This document shows positions 38,350 to 49,240 of a stretch of 64,000 nt of DNA, one piece after another. Both the position numbers and the translations under genes were made by a program. The notes below the pieces were generated by a model. That model was given only the letters and a program-made list of their open reading frames with translations. It was not told the DNA's origin and searched no databases. Numbering within the stretch: the first letter of the stretch is position 1; each line of letters opens with the position of its first letter. Source of the stretch: Isoetes taiwanensis (taxonomy: Eukaryota; Streptophyta; Lycopodiopsida; Isoetales; Isoetaceae); assembly GCA_021234155.1 (NCBI GenBank), contig JAJEKV010000047.1:7717071-7781070 (forward strand), read 5' to 3'.

Positions 38350-39348
38350 TAGATACTAACAAAGGAACCTAACCATGTATGATTAGGTAGATTAGAATAG
38401 ATGTATTCTATTATTTCGCCTGTGATGATGTTTTGACATTCTATGCGCCACCTTTGTGTATTGGGAAGGGGGTAGAGACCCTGAGCCCAAGTAGTTGATG
38501 ATCCTAGTTTTAGCCCATTGTCTCCCACCACTAATCTGCCTGCAAGTGAGCCCCGCCTCGGTTGTGGGTGGAGGGACCTACCGATAAGGAAGAACATGTC
38601 CCCACACGACTAACCTCCTCGTGTGTGTAAGCCTACGGGGTCCCAAGCAGCTAGGCTTAATGGCTTGTCACCGCAGGGCAAGGCATGAGCCTGACACTCG
38701 CGGGGTGGGATGGCCACCTTCCAAAGCTGAGTGAGGTTGAATAAGAGCACTGCCAGTCACTTCATGAAGGCATGGGTGCTTCTGGAGGGGAGGTAACTTC
38801 CCTCCCGCCCACTCCGGGGCTAGGGAGATGCAATCCAGAGTAGTAGCCCCTTCCGCTATTCCCCTACAGCTACTTCTCAAGGTCCCAAAGCTTTTCAACC
38901 TATTCCGGGCAGTGTGCACTGGAGGGGCGATGGAGTGGACTACCCAACCGCCATAGCCTTATGCCTAAATCCATTTGCCATGAATTCTCGTCACCGAGAC
39001 CCTAAGCCGCCGCCTATTCCCATCACCAGCCCAGTAGGATCTTCCCCATGTTATGTTGATGTACCGGATGTGTGATGCGCCATCGGATATAGTGGACCAC
39101 CCTTCGAGGTGGGTATGTTATTATTGATGGATGTCATGTGCTCATGTTTTGTTTATGCTTCCGCTGTTAGGTCGATCTCGAGGGAGAGATGATGAATGAC
39201 ACGCCCATTCTTCCCCGTCGGGTTCTTGGCCACCATCAAGAGCCCGATGTTAGGTGGATCGGCCTCACATCGGCGCGGACGTTGGTCCGAGGGATGATCT
39301 CCGGTTTTGTATACGATCGGGCATCGTGATATGAGCCGGGCCGCCACA
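38350..39348 (+). repeat. 3' LTR of the gypsy element, second part
   Basis: It resumes after TE1 with TAGATACTAACAAAGGAACC and matches 20749-21782 of the 5' LTR (aggaacctaaccatgtatg, gatgttttgacattct, ggaagaacatgtccccac, ccttcgaggtgggta). It ends CCGCCACA at 39348, followed by the target copy TGCC and LINE B. Confidence 0.8.
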
Positions 39349-41308
39349 TGCCACCCATCCGGGCAACCGGAGGGGCTGTGATGCAAAAAGAAGGCAATAT
39401 AATCGATCTAACAAAGTGCTTGCCTCTCGCGGAATATTTTCATGACAGTCCCATGGCACCCTTTCAAGCAACACCAGCCTTTTGCACTATAAGAGGCAAA
39501 TTTTTCTCACACCTTCTCCCATAGAGAGATACATCCCAACGAGAAAGCAGAACTTTGCCCCAAATTCGTGCCAAGACAAGAGGGGGTGACCCGCCTCATA
39601 CCATGCTTGAATAGAGACAACACCGCAAGAATCCATCGCCTCGTAAGGGGATGAACCGATGTCGCTAATGGAGGCGCCGAGATGCTCGGGAGGTAGTGGT
39701 GCCCACCACCATGGAGTCTCCAATAGGGTGTATATAGAGGGCATGGCTTAAAAGATGTATGACCGCCTCATGCCGGGCCAACAAGCCACGCAAAAATGGA
39801 GAAGCACTTGGAAAAGGCCGCAGAGTCCAAATAAGGCCCAAGGTAGGACTGGGTTTGACAACCTTCTTGCTAGAGGGATACAAAGGACCAAGAGCTTGTC
39901 TAAGAAGGCGGAACTGTGAGAGTCATCCTCACCATTCGAGAGTCTCCAAATGAACTTTGAAATAAGCACTTTGCTCAAAGAAGAAGTCCATCATACCTGC
40001 ACCACTGCCCATTTTGGAAGGATGCACTTCACCAAGCCACCTTAACCACATCACCTTCCTCAATGCCCGCCCCAAATAAAGTTCAACGATTGCAATGAGC
40101 TCACGCGACTTTGGCCATATAAACATGGGTACTACTAAGGACCGACTTGGCCACCGTGAATGCGACCAAGAAGAGACAAATTTAACTGGTGGACCACCGT
40201 AACAAGTGCTTCTCCAAACCCCTAATGATCTCCTCCCATGCAGCTCCTATAGTAACATGGATGCCAACTGGAATCCCCGAATAACTTGATGGCTTGTCCA
40301 TGTGCAAGAAATTTCCATGGATAATCGTGAACACATGCCGGAGCCTGATTATCCAATGTCCACAAAGCTATACACCCGCCACCCCACAAGGACACCGGAA
40401 GCCGCTGAAAAAGTATCTAAGAGCATTTTGGCAAAGAACAAGATTCTCAACATTAGCTTACTAGAAGAGGAACATGTCGCCTGCATATTGATTGCAAACC
40501 TCTTTGAAAAAGGCCCTCCATTGCAAGACCATGGAAAAGTCCCTCTGCGTGGTTGCAACGTGAATAATAAGCGACAAAGCCTCTACAACAATTGTGAAGA
40601 GCAATGGTGCTAAAGGGCATCCCTAGCTTAATACCACGATCGAAAGTGAAAAGGCATCCGACGGCTCATCATGGAACATAACAGTCGCCCGAAAGCAGTA
40701 GATATGCAACTTCATAATATCCGATGTGAATTGTTCCCAAATCCCGCCTCAAAGAAACATCTACAAGATGAATTCCTAGAACCGCCATAAGCCTTTGCAA
40801 AATCGCTTAAGGTATATTAACCGAAGGTTTTGCTTACGTGCCCAATAAATTCCTCGTAAACAGCAAAGCAACATTGTTCAAAATGCACCGCTTTAGAAGA
40901 AAACCCCGACAAGGTTGTTGAGATGGACTCGCCAAGATGTCCTTTACCCGCTCTGCAAAAGCCTTGGTGAAGATCTTATATACCTGAGGATAATAAGGTG
41001 ATGGGTCGCCACCTGAAATAGTCCGAGGATCCTTGACCTTGGGATGAGTGAGATGGCACCAGATTTAGAATTCTATCCAAAGCAAAGGGACCGCCGAAAG
41101 TCGCAAAAGCATCATACACATCTGGCTCCAGCCATTCCCAATACTCCTGAAAGAACTCAATTGGCAAACCATCTAAACCTGGGCATTTGCCTCTTTTCAG
41201 TTCAAAGACTGCCGAACCTAAATCATCAGTTGTCATAGCCGCCTCTATTGACTCGCGTTGCTCACCAGAGATGATGGGGAAAATCCTAGACAAAACAGCA
41301 CCTCGCAT
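39349..41308 (-). pseudogene. LINE B reverse transcriptase (broken)
   Basis: The frame at 40976-41308 reads FPIISGEQRESIEAA, ELKRGKCPGLDGLPIEFFQE and WRPITLLSSGI, the start of an L1-type RT (GxDGxPxEF, then the WRPI(S)LL motif). Continuing downstream in other frames are FAINMQA near 40480, equivalent to the catalytic YADD region of LINE A's CNQYA, and other palm pieces. Many short indels break it. Its 5' neighbour, the endonuclease, is separated only by the MITE at 41353-41623. Confidence 0.72.
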
Positions 41309-41352
41309 TTCTGATTGAAAGGGAAGATGTTTCTCAGCAAAAAACGTCTAGA

Positions 41353-41623
41353 GGGTGTAAATTCTTTACTGATGGTCAAAAAGCACTGTCCAGACAAGTG
41401 CTTTAACTGCTAAAAATCTCACATCCAACATGAATTTGACATGCATATTGTGTTTGAAAATTGAGTATTACAAATAGTAAACATGTCTTTAAAACATTAA
41501 AGTAGGAAAAATGAGGTACCAACTAATATAATTATTTCGTAATATCAAATTTTGTATTAGCTAAGTGCTCTATGTGCTAAGTGCTGTCGCGGAATGTTGT
41601 ACACCACCAAAGAATTTACACCC
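41353..41623. mobile_element. 271 bp MITE with GGGTGTAAATTCTTT ends
   Basis: Perfect 15 bp inverted repeats GGGTGTAAATTCTTT at 41353-41367 and its complement at 41609-41623 are flanked by TAGA (41349-41352 and 41624-41627). LINE A has the uninterrupted site gcgtctagaagtgg with one TAGA at 9817-9820. Inside, aagcact/aagtgct occurs near both ends: about 41381 and 41397 on the left, about 41574 and 41579 on the right. It has no coding capacity. The GGGTGT start and the TAGA duplication are the same as TE1's, so TE1's family is the likely source of the transposase. The target could also be scored as a 2 bp AG duplication with AGGGTGT ends. Confidence 0.85.
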
Positions 41624-41711
41624 TAGAAGTAGTTATGCAGATGTTGCTTGAGTTCAGTCGGCTCTGTTAGCACCGAACCATTCGACAAAAGCAATGAGGA
41701 CATGGTCGACG

Positions 41712-42839
41712 TCATGCGATGCCTCTTAGCCGCATGGAAAAAGAAGCCCGTACAACGGTCTCTATCACGAAACCACTACAGACCTGCCTTCGTCTTTGCT
41801 TGTGAACTTGCTCCTCCTCCAATTCTTGGATCTGTGCCAAAATATCACGATCATGAACACCTGGAAGATGTCCCTGTCGAGAATGGAGCAGGTCCTGATA
41901 CAAGGTATCCAGTAAAGCACGACCTGCTGCTGCATACCTCGAATCCCACCGGTTTGGCAAAACCTTTGACGGGCCGCGAATTGCATCCACTATGCCGCCA
42001 TGCCTCGACGCTATGAAGGCAGTTGTCCAAGTATTCTTGCAACCTTCTTGAAAGACAAGATCCTTTAAGAACTTCACGCTCAAGTTTAAAACATCGTCCG
42101 TCCAGACCGCCAGCCAGTGGGCTCGTTCGAAATGAATTGCGGATGGTGGTCTAAAACCGAAGTTATCTCTCGAGACAGAATCGAAAGAGACCCGAAGTGC
42201 CACAACCAGATCCAGATTCCAATAAGCTCTATCCAACCGAGAGCTTGCGCGACCCCCACCAACTTGACCATTGCACCAAGTAAAGGCACCTTCACCATCA
42301 ATCTCCGAGAGGTTGCAGTCATGGAGTAGACGGAGCCACTGCTGGCGTTCAAAACCAGACACCACTATAGAGGTCGCCCCCAACCGATCAGACTCCATTT
42401 CCACCATATTAAGATCCCCAACAAGAAGCCATGAAATGTGGCAGCCCAAGCTGAGTATCTTCCCTCGCAAAGAGGCCCACAGTGAAGCTCTCTGATGGGG
42501 TCTGTTGTGGGTGTGAACATTAATTAGACCATATTTAACCCCTTGTTCCTGCCATGTAATTAGGGCCCAACGACCAAAGCGATCAGCCTGAGTAAAGATG
42601 ACTGGCAAGGAAGGAAGCCATGCTATCACGACCCCTGCACTGACAGAATCAGCTGCTGCGATAAGGACATTAAACCTGCGACCAATCATGTCTGCAAGCT
42701 TTGATACATCTCCCTTACGACACTTGTGCTCTTGAAGACATACAAACTGAGCATCCAATCTAGATAAGTAGAAAGAAATACGACTCCGCTTGAGGGGGGA
42801 GGAGGCTACCCCCTGAACATTCCATGAGACTAACCGCAT
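41712..42839 (-). pseudogene. LINE B ORF2 endonuclease domain, 375-codon open frame
   Basis: The frame holds an APE-type (exonuclease-endonuclease-phosphatase) domain: RLVSWNVQG at residues 2-10 (N7), CLQEHK at 34-39 (E37), LLVGDLNMVE at 138-147 (D142, N144), TWCNGQ at 187-192 and SRLDRAYWN at 200-208. These are the motifs that bind metal and cleave the target strand to prime reverse transcription. The usual C-terminal SDH box appears as SRDN (223-226), so the catalytic histidine seems lost. The end of the frame runs out of register before the RT domain. It is open but is part of a broken ORF2, not a separate gene. Confidence 0.82.
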
Positions 42840-44006
42840 TGATCTTGTGATGGAGCCAATTCAGATGAGACCACTGGTGTCTCAAGGAAATTTGAGGATG
42901 TTTCCTGGGCATCTGGCATGACAGTAACCTCATCAACCAAATCAGCCCACTGAAGTGGATCAAAGCGACCACATTGGGATGCAATGGGAGGGCAAGTGCT
43001 ATTGAAGCGAACCGAGGGTGGGATGCAGAGGAATTAGATCCCGTATAAGCACGCTTAGGGTGATAAAAAAGGGCCATTCAATACATTACATATAACGCTA
43101 TGTATTTTAATTATAGCAAGTTTTGATTGCCATCATTAAAGAAAATGTCATTATTCGAAAGTGTACCAAAATTCCTCCATTTTGTTCCCCCTGCTTTGGC
43201 TAACCGAAAGTGGAGCAAGAATTGGTTTGTTTTTCCAAAATTGGCACCGCTAAGAACGCTTTGAACCGCTCTAACACCGATATCCGTGTGATCTGCCCCG
43301 TAAGTTTTGTTTTTTTATTTTGTAGTTTTAATTTCGCGGATTTCAAATCAAAATGAATTCAAGAAGTAATGTAACCGGTTCTATGGATTAAAAATCGAAA
43401 AGCCGGTATTTTTCAAGCTAAATCGATGTAGGTATAACATGAATATAAACAATGCGCTTGGTTTACGGCCCGATGTTCAAATATTTCGGGCAAATTTATC
43501 TTATGAAATCAAATTTGTTGCTTTGTTCATTTTGCGTGTATCGTAAACATGGCAAAGACCCCAAAGAAGACGCCAATCAAGGGTTCAAGAAAGTCTCCAA
43601 GGATCTGAAAGCTCCAAAGAAATAAGAAAGCTTCAAGTTCGCATGCCAAAAGGGAAATTTTACCTCGATGATACCGTGTTTTCTCAGAAGACAAATGCAT
43701 TAACCGAATTTTTGTGATGTTTACGAAAGCAAAAGATGATGCTATGGTAAGAGAGATATGGGGTGATGAAGCACCAAGCTGGTGTATGGCTATAAGGATG
43801 ACGTAATTGATATGAAGTGGACGTAAGAATTTCGCAAATGGTATGAGTTTGCTTTTGGAAGAAAAGATGTTATGAATCACTATGTCCCCCTCAGAAGGCA
43901 AGGGCATTTGCATTGCATCCGAAAGGTGCGTAATGGACCGGGAAGATGTCAAAGCATGGGCCGATCAAGCAAAAGGATTCGGATCTATCTAGTGAGGTGG
44001 TGATGC

Positions 44007-44288
44007 TTGAAATCTAGCAATGCAAATGCAAAAGCCCCAAGAACTTCAGCTAAGAGTTACACAAAGGAGCAATTAGAAGTTTTCAGTAACTTCTTAGACA
44101 GCAGATCTATTGTGAAAACATCTTTAAGCAAGAAATTAACTGAGTTAAAGGAAAGAAGGCAAGAGATCCTTGATACATTGAAGCACAAGGAAGGGGAGAG
44201 AGCAGTTTATATCAAAGTTGGTCCAGAAGCGAGAGGAATGTTGAAGCAAAAAATGGCAAAAGATTGGAGGATCAACAATCAAAACTGA
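44007..44288 (+). CDS. Hypothetical 93-residue frame inside TE2
   Basis: The open frame encodes a lysine-rich, predicted helical protein (EQLEVFSNFLDSR, LSKKLTELKERRQEI). A second lysine-rich frame follows at 44336-44629. I recognise neither. They may be exons of one gene that includes the basic stretch beginning MAKTPKKTPIKGSRKSP at 43550. No function is claimed. Confidence 0.3.
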   Translation: MKSSNANAKAPRTSAKSYTKEQLEVFSNFLDSRSIVKTSLSKKLTELKERRQEILDTLKHKEGERAVYIKVGPEARGMLKQKMAKDWRINNQN

Positions 44289-44589
44289 CCAAACATCCGA
44301 AAGTGCCATAAGATTTCAGCACCTAAAATGGAAAGTTGAGGATGCTATCGAAAGCAAAAGGAATCAAGAATGCAGGATCAGCCGAAGCTCCAAAGATTGA
44401 CATGAATCTTCTTGAATTGAAACATGTAGATGCAAAGATTGAAGCTACATCTGTTGATATGAGCTCAGCTGAGGCAGGAGACAAAAAAATTATGGAACTC
44501 AGGGAATTTTTAGAACATTCCTCGATCCTTACTTTACCCTCTCCTCTCCAGGTCTACAATTTTTGCAGATCGATTATTGTTCAAACCTT

Positions 44590-44785
44590 TTTTCTTCATG
44601 TACATATTGTGAGCAATCTTTTGGTGTGAATCCAGGTGGTTTTCGGCACCCCTGCAGACACCCTTATTGTCTCATTGTGGTATATCCTATCTTGCTAGCA
44701 CAAAGATTTCATGTGTTGATCCCGACCGCCATGGAATAGCAATTTGCTCAGAGCACTTGGACCGCTTGCAAACAAAAGGTTAGTA
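44590..44785 (+). other. Cysteine/histidine cluster, possible zinc-binding exon of TE2
   Basis: Plus-strand frames give CTYCEQSFG, then GGFRHPCRHPYC and, in a shifted frame, GIAICSEHLDRL. The spacing C-x2-C ... H-x-C-x2-H-x2-C followed by C-x2-H would suit a zinc-binding module. It lies upstream of the Ulp1-like gene. No family is recognised. Confidence 0.3.
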
Positions 44786-46177
44786 GATGTACATTTAATT
44801 TACAATTTCTTTTCTTATTTTAATAGTTAGATTCTTTTTTTTTTTTTGCATGAAGGTTTTAGGCTTGCATTTACATTGAGTATTTAGATACATAGTTTTT
44901 GTAGTTGGATAATGTGGGTTCACCATGTATAATCCGCCAAATAGACTACTTATTTTTAAAGATGAGAGTTTTAATTTCATGTGCTCATCACCAAGAATGT
45001 AGGTAGCTAATTACTTGTTATTGAGAATCAGATATAGTGTAGCAATTGATGATACATTGCTATTGTTGCCGCCAAAATTACATTTTGAGTTATTATTGAA
45101 TACTTCATGACTCATCAGCAAGGTGAGTACAATATCAGCTAGCTTTGTTTACATTGATTGTACTTCTTTAACAATGCATTTTCAGAGTACATTCAAGACA
45201 TTTCAACAAAGACATTGGATACATTTACATGATAAACCGTAGTATATTATCATATGGATACATTGGAGTACATTGTCGCTAATTTTTTTCATTGATCAGA
45301 TTTTGTAGAGTACATTGAGAATACATTTCTTAGTCGATGATCCGATATACTCAATGTTTGATCGATGCAGGTGATTTTGGTAGCATAAGGAAACTAGAAA
45401 AGGGTATGATATTGTAGTCTTGTTAATCATGCATATTCCTTTTCTTATCTCAAGTCTTTTTCTACTCTTTATTGTAGATGACAAAGCAAGAAGCCAACAA
45501 CACTTTCTTCCAAGGTATTGATTTGATGTAAGGTCGAGGATTTGGGAAATACTTCTACATGGGCATCACCTGTAAACCTTGTAAAGTCTTTTGAGGAAGA
45601 GCTTGAGGTACCAAAGTGAAGTCCCTCGGATACATGTAAGTAAATATCACATTTGATTGATTTACAATCCCGGAATTTAATTTTCATGTCATATGAGCTT
45701 GATATGTCACTTGAATTCCATATAGCCAACGAAAGCATACCGATTCAACATTTGTGGATTATGCAACAGAGGTTGAAAAGTTAAAGCGTAAGGCGAGTTA
45801 ATACCGCAGGTATGTTGCATCTTCTTTTTGCTTTGTGTACCGCAATTATTAAACACCATTTTTGTAGGTTCTTCAAGTTTTTCTTCACAAAGATAAAGTT
45901 CCGTGAGTCCGCAGGCTTTCTTCACAATACAAATTTCCCAGAGAAACCAATTTGGAAACCTATTAAGCCAATGCCATCATTTCAGCAGGAAATTCAAATG
46001 TCGTTGACTCGATGATTCAACAGTATACCATTAACTTAAAATTAGGATCCACAATAATGATTGACTTTGGTGACTAATTTATGCGTATGTTGGAAATTGG
46101 TGAATCTTCTCGTAGCCTTTGTTCAGCAACCATTGAAAAGATAGAGGATAGTAGCCATATTAAGGGGAGAGGAAGAG

Positions 46178-47602
46178 ATGGTGGAGGTACAAGAGATCCA
46201 AAAGGATGATGTGGCATTGGAGGAAACCAGGTTTGAGGAAACAAAGGTTGAGGAAACAAAGGTTGAGGCCACTAAGGTTGATGACATAGAGGAAACCAAG
46301 GTTGAGGAGACCAAGGTTGTTAAACAGAGAAGCAAGAGACAAGAAAAAAGGAAGGAGTGCATGCAAAATACAACTTCAACCAAAAGGTGAATATTTATTA
46401 TGTTAATTGAAGCTTTTAAAGTGTAATATCCGAACAATTTTATGATGACTTCGCAGGACTAGAAGCCAAACATCATCTAAAAGTGCTCGATCTGGAGATG
46501 ACAAAGACAGAGAGTAAGTAAGATTCTCGCTGAAGTTGCAATTCATTTGTCTCTCAATAATGCAAGTCCGCTTTACGAGAGACCTGAGAGCTTGTTGAAA
46601 ATAGTTCCATGCTACCCTTTCCAAAGAAAAGCCTCTAATCAAAGTGACTAAATATTGTGTGGAAGGTCTTTGCAGAGACAGCACACATGTCCAATGTGCA
46701 TATAGATATATTTGGAAGGTAACTTGATCGATTCTCGTTTTTGCATTATGGTTAACCACCAACATCTAACCTCACTTTCTTTGTGAATAGGTATCTGATT
46801 AGCATTATGCCTGACAAATGGCGTGATGCATTTTTTTTCTTCCCTTCAGAGAATTTCTTAGCCTACAGAACAGCCTTTAACAAACTGTCATCTGATGCAA
46901 CTTCGATGGTACAGTCTGGATTGGCTGTAGTTCAAAAAGGGCTTCAGGGAATCATATTGAGCAAATGCCAGTATATTATGATTCCAATCCAGATTGAGGA
47001 TCCTATGCACCATGCACTAGTCATCATTGTTTTAGATAAGGCCAAGAACTGTAGCAGCACCCCTTTGTCTTCTCCAGCTATCCTTATTCTGAACTCGCTA
47101 AAGAATGTGCGGTGTCTAACACGAGGATGGTTATGATGTAAGTGCACTCACTATTAATTCAGTGTAATGCTTCATAATTCTGATGTTATTTTCTATTGCA
47201 GGCTTCATAAAGATATCATTACAACATTGACTAATTCCAGTTCTCGTAAGATTGATATTTATGTAAAGAATTCAGTGCAGAAAGAAATTAGACCTGAGGT
47301 TCCACAACAAGGTGACCTGGCCTCTTGTGGTCTTTATGTCATGGCTTATATGCAAGCCTTTGTGGATGCCCAGGTGCAAGCTAAGAGCATGGTGAGATAC
47401 CATATACACAATTGCTTTTTATATAATATTTAATTGAAAACTATTTGTTTTCATTCTTTCAGTTCTCTTCGCATTGGTTTGATAAGTGAGTATGCATGTA
47501 CCCAGAGACATGTGCTCATTAAGGCTATGATTAATTATAAGAGCCATCTCAATGAAACAGGCACTACTAGCACCCCGCAAGAGAAGCATGGTAGTGCTTA
47601 AC
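46178..47602 (+). CDS. Ulp1-like (C48) cysteine protease gene carried by TE2
   Basis: The best exon model is: acidic exon 46178-46387; a short exon ending near 46513; 46783-47140 with a GT donor (gtaagtgc); 47203-47391 after an attgcag acceptor; and a last exon from 47463. Ulp1-family landmarks are visible: MHHALVIIVLD holds the catalytic histidine, ILILNSLK sits where the catalytic aspartate is expected but shows N, VPQQGD holds the oxyanion glutamine and LASCGLYVMAYMQAF the catalytic cysteine. The C-terminal tail is ISEYACTQRHVLIKAMINY. Ulp1 proteases cleave SUMO conjugates; plant transposons often carry such genes. Activity is doubtful given the N. Exon phases are not fully consistent, so this may be a decaying copy. 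Confidence 0.65.
46205..46320 (+). repeat. Tandem EETKV-coding repeat in the protease gene
   Basis: A unit close to gaggaaacaaaggtt is repeated about six to eight times with changes, encoding FEETKVEETKVEATKV and IEETKVEETKV. It gives an acidic, low-complexity N-terminal region to the Ulp1-like protein, and length variation between copies is likely. Confidence 0.75.
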
Positions 47603-47811
47603 TTCTTTCATAACTCTTTATCAAATGAGGCCAATTGGCTTTTTTCTTATTGGAAACAACACTAAGCCATTTGGCTTTATGTAATCTTGATAATGTAATC
47701 AATGAATGGTTGCAATCCTAGTGCTACAGATGTTAATTATATTTTGCTTCCTTACAGACTCCTAATATTTGAGATCCAAGGTATTCGGGTTACTTTTATA
47801 GAACTCCGTGA

Positions 47812-48429
47812 ATGAATATTTCCTCTTACAAGCCCATAATTACAGAACATGGAGTTTTCTACTGCAGACCAACAATGAAAGCAATGCTTCAATATGCCTC
47901 CTTTCATTGGGATTTGGCCATATGGTCAACTCTTACCTTAGATATCATAACATCAATTTTGGACAAGCTCTATGAAGATGGCATCCCAAAATTTAAACAT
48001 GTTTATGGAAAAGAGAGATGTTGGGGACTTCCTTACACAAATTCAGTTGGTGTAACCCCTCAAGTAGTACCTATGGATAGTATTGTCATTGAATATCCTA
48101 AATACAATGGTCGACTCTGTGGTGTGTTTGAGTCTAAGCACAAAGCTCTTTTCAACAAAGAAAGTTATGTTTGTGTGCCACTATGGACACCTTTGATAGA
48201 ACGCGACAACCATCTGTCCTTCTTATTTGATTGGTTGGTAGGGTTGAAATATGCACCAGATTTTACCAATTACGTAAAGGAGCATAAGTTTGATGACTCT
48301 TGGGACATATATGGTGACATTATCATCAAGACTATAGTGGATGAATACGGCGAAGATATGAACAGAATAAAGGCCCTATGTACAATGCCTTTGATAAACC
48401 TGAACTGTTTTAATCAGAACTTTTCTTGA
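47812..48429 (+). CDS. FCP1/NIF-phosphatase-like domain, 205 codons, likely inactive
   Basis: The intact frame resembles the HAD-type FCP1/SCP phosphatase domain. Matching parts are YCRPTMKAMLQYASFHWDLA (from RPGLREFLEYAS..FDV), IWSTLTLDI (from WSS), a lysine and tryptophan zone (YGKERCWGLP) and a C-terminus LSFLFDWLVGLKYAPDF..YVKEH (from LRKYLEGLA.A..VQ.YVKEHPF). The N-terminal DxDxT nucleophile motif is absent from the frame and I do not find it upstream. The later DD pair is replaced by EY in IVIEYPKYN. If expressed it is a pseudo-phosphatase. It begins about 210 bases after the protease gene on the same strand, so it could be a further exon or a captured host fragment. Confidence 0.6.
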   Translation: MNISSYKPIITEHGVFYCRPTMKAMLQYASFHWDLAIWSTLTLDIITSILDKLYEDGIPKFKHVYGKERCWGLPYTNSVGVTPQVVPMDSIVIEYPKYNGRLCGVFESKHKALFNKESYVCVPLWTPLIERDNHLSFLFDWLVGLKYAPDFTNYVKEHKFDDSWDIYGDIIIKTIVDEYGEDMNRIKALCTMPLINLNCFNQNFS

Positions 48430-49240
48430 TGTTGATTTGCTTTCATAACTCTTTTGAGTACTTGTTAAATTATATCTATTATTAATATTTAAGGTTGAGG
48501 AAGTTTTAGATTTAAAATGCTAATAATTTTTAACTTTTGTTATTGGATTAGAAGTTGAGGAAAATGAAATTGAAGAGGAATTTATACATGGAGCAGAGGT
48601 TGAACCAGAACAAAAGGAACTTGTACATGTACATGGAGCAGAGGTTGAACCGTGATGAACCACCTTCTACTTTAGGGACTGGAAGGTAATATGTTCCGTG
48701 ATGTACCATTCTCTTGTGGCTTAATGTATGAAGCAAGATTCCTTACCACCCGCCGGATTATGGGAACAGTCGAACAGATCGAAGACAAAAGCACGAGGGG
48801 ATGAGATGCTAACAATACTTTGGGCAATTCACAAGATCTATGATCCCGATCCTTGGGGAAGGAATCGGGTTGCCAAGTGCACACGAGTCAATAAGGGCAC
48901 AGCGTGAGGGCCGGAGTGGGCTTCCAATTGTAAGAGAAGTAGCAGCTGGCCTCTCGCCACGCCTAGTCCTAACATTATATGGCCCGGAAATCTAGGAGAA
49001 TGGATGCAATACCTATGAGATTTCAGCCACCACGGGGATGTAATAGTTAGGCATAAAAAGAAGTTGATATATTTCTGTAAAGTTATCAATAACAAGAAAC
49101 ATGTTTTGAAATAAGTTGATGTACTCAATTACAATGTAATATAAATCATGTTACTCCCGCACTTTTCTTTTCAGATTTCTCTCCAACATATAATGGTCCA
49201 ACATATAACTGCTCAAGCTATTCCGATCATGTAGCATTTT

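Larger units (their letters stand above)
20215..39348 (+). mobile_element. Ty3/gypsy chromovirus-like LTR retrotransposon, inserted in LINE B
   Basis: The 5' LTR is 20215-21782 (TGTGACC...CCACA). The 3' LTR runs 31395-39348 with TE1 inserted; without TE1 it is about 1520 bp, close to the 1568 bp of the 5' LTR. TGCC borders both outer ends (20211-20214 and 39349-39352), and LINE A shows the single-copy site at 7800-7803. The fifth base differs between sides. RT, RNase H and integrase remnants occur in gypsy order on the plus strand. The 9.6 kb interior is heavily mutated, so the element is dead. The large LTR and integrase type suggest a chromovirus of the Tekay/Del kind, which is inference. 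Confidence 0.87.

Noticed and set aside
41712-42839. 375-codon frame as a host AP endonuclease gene
   Set aside because: Its motifs and neighbours are those of LINE ORF2, the frame continues into RT remnants, and a broken copy occurs in LINE A.
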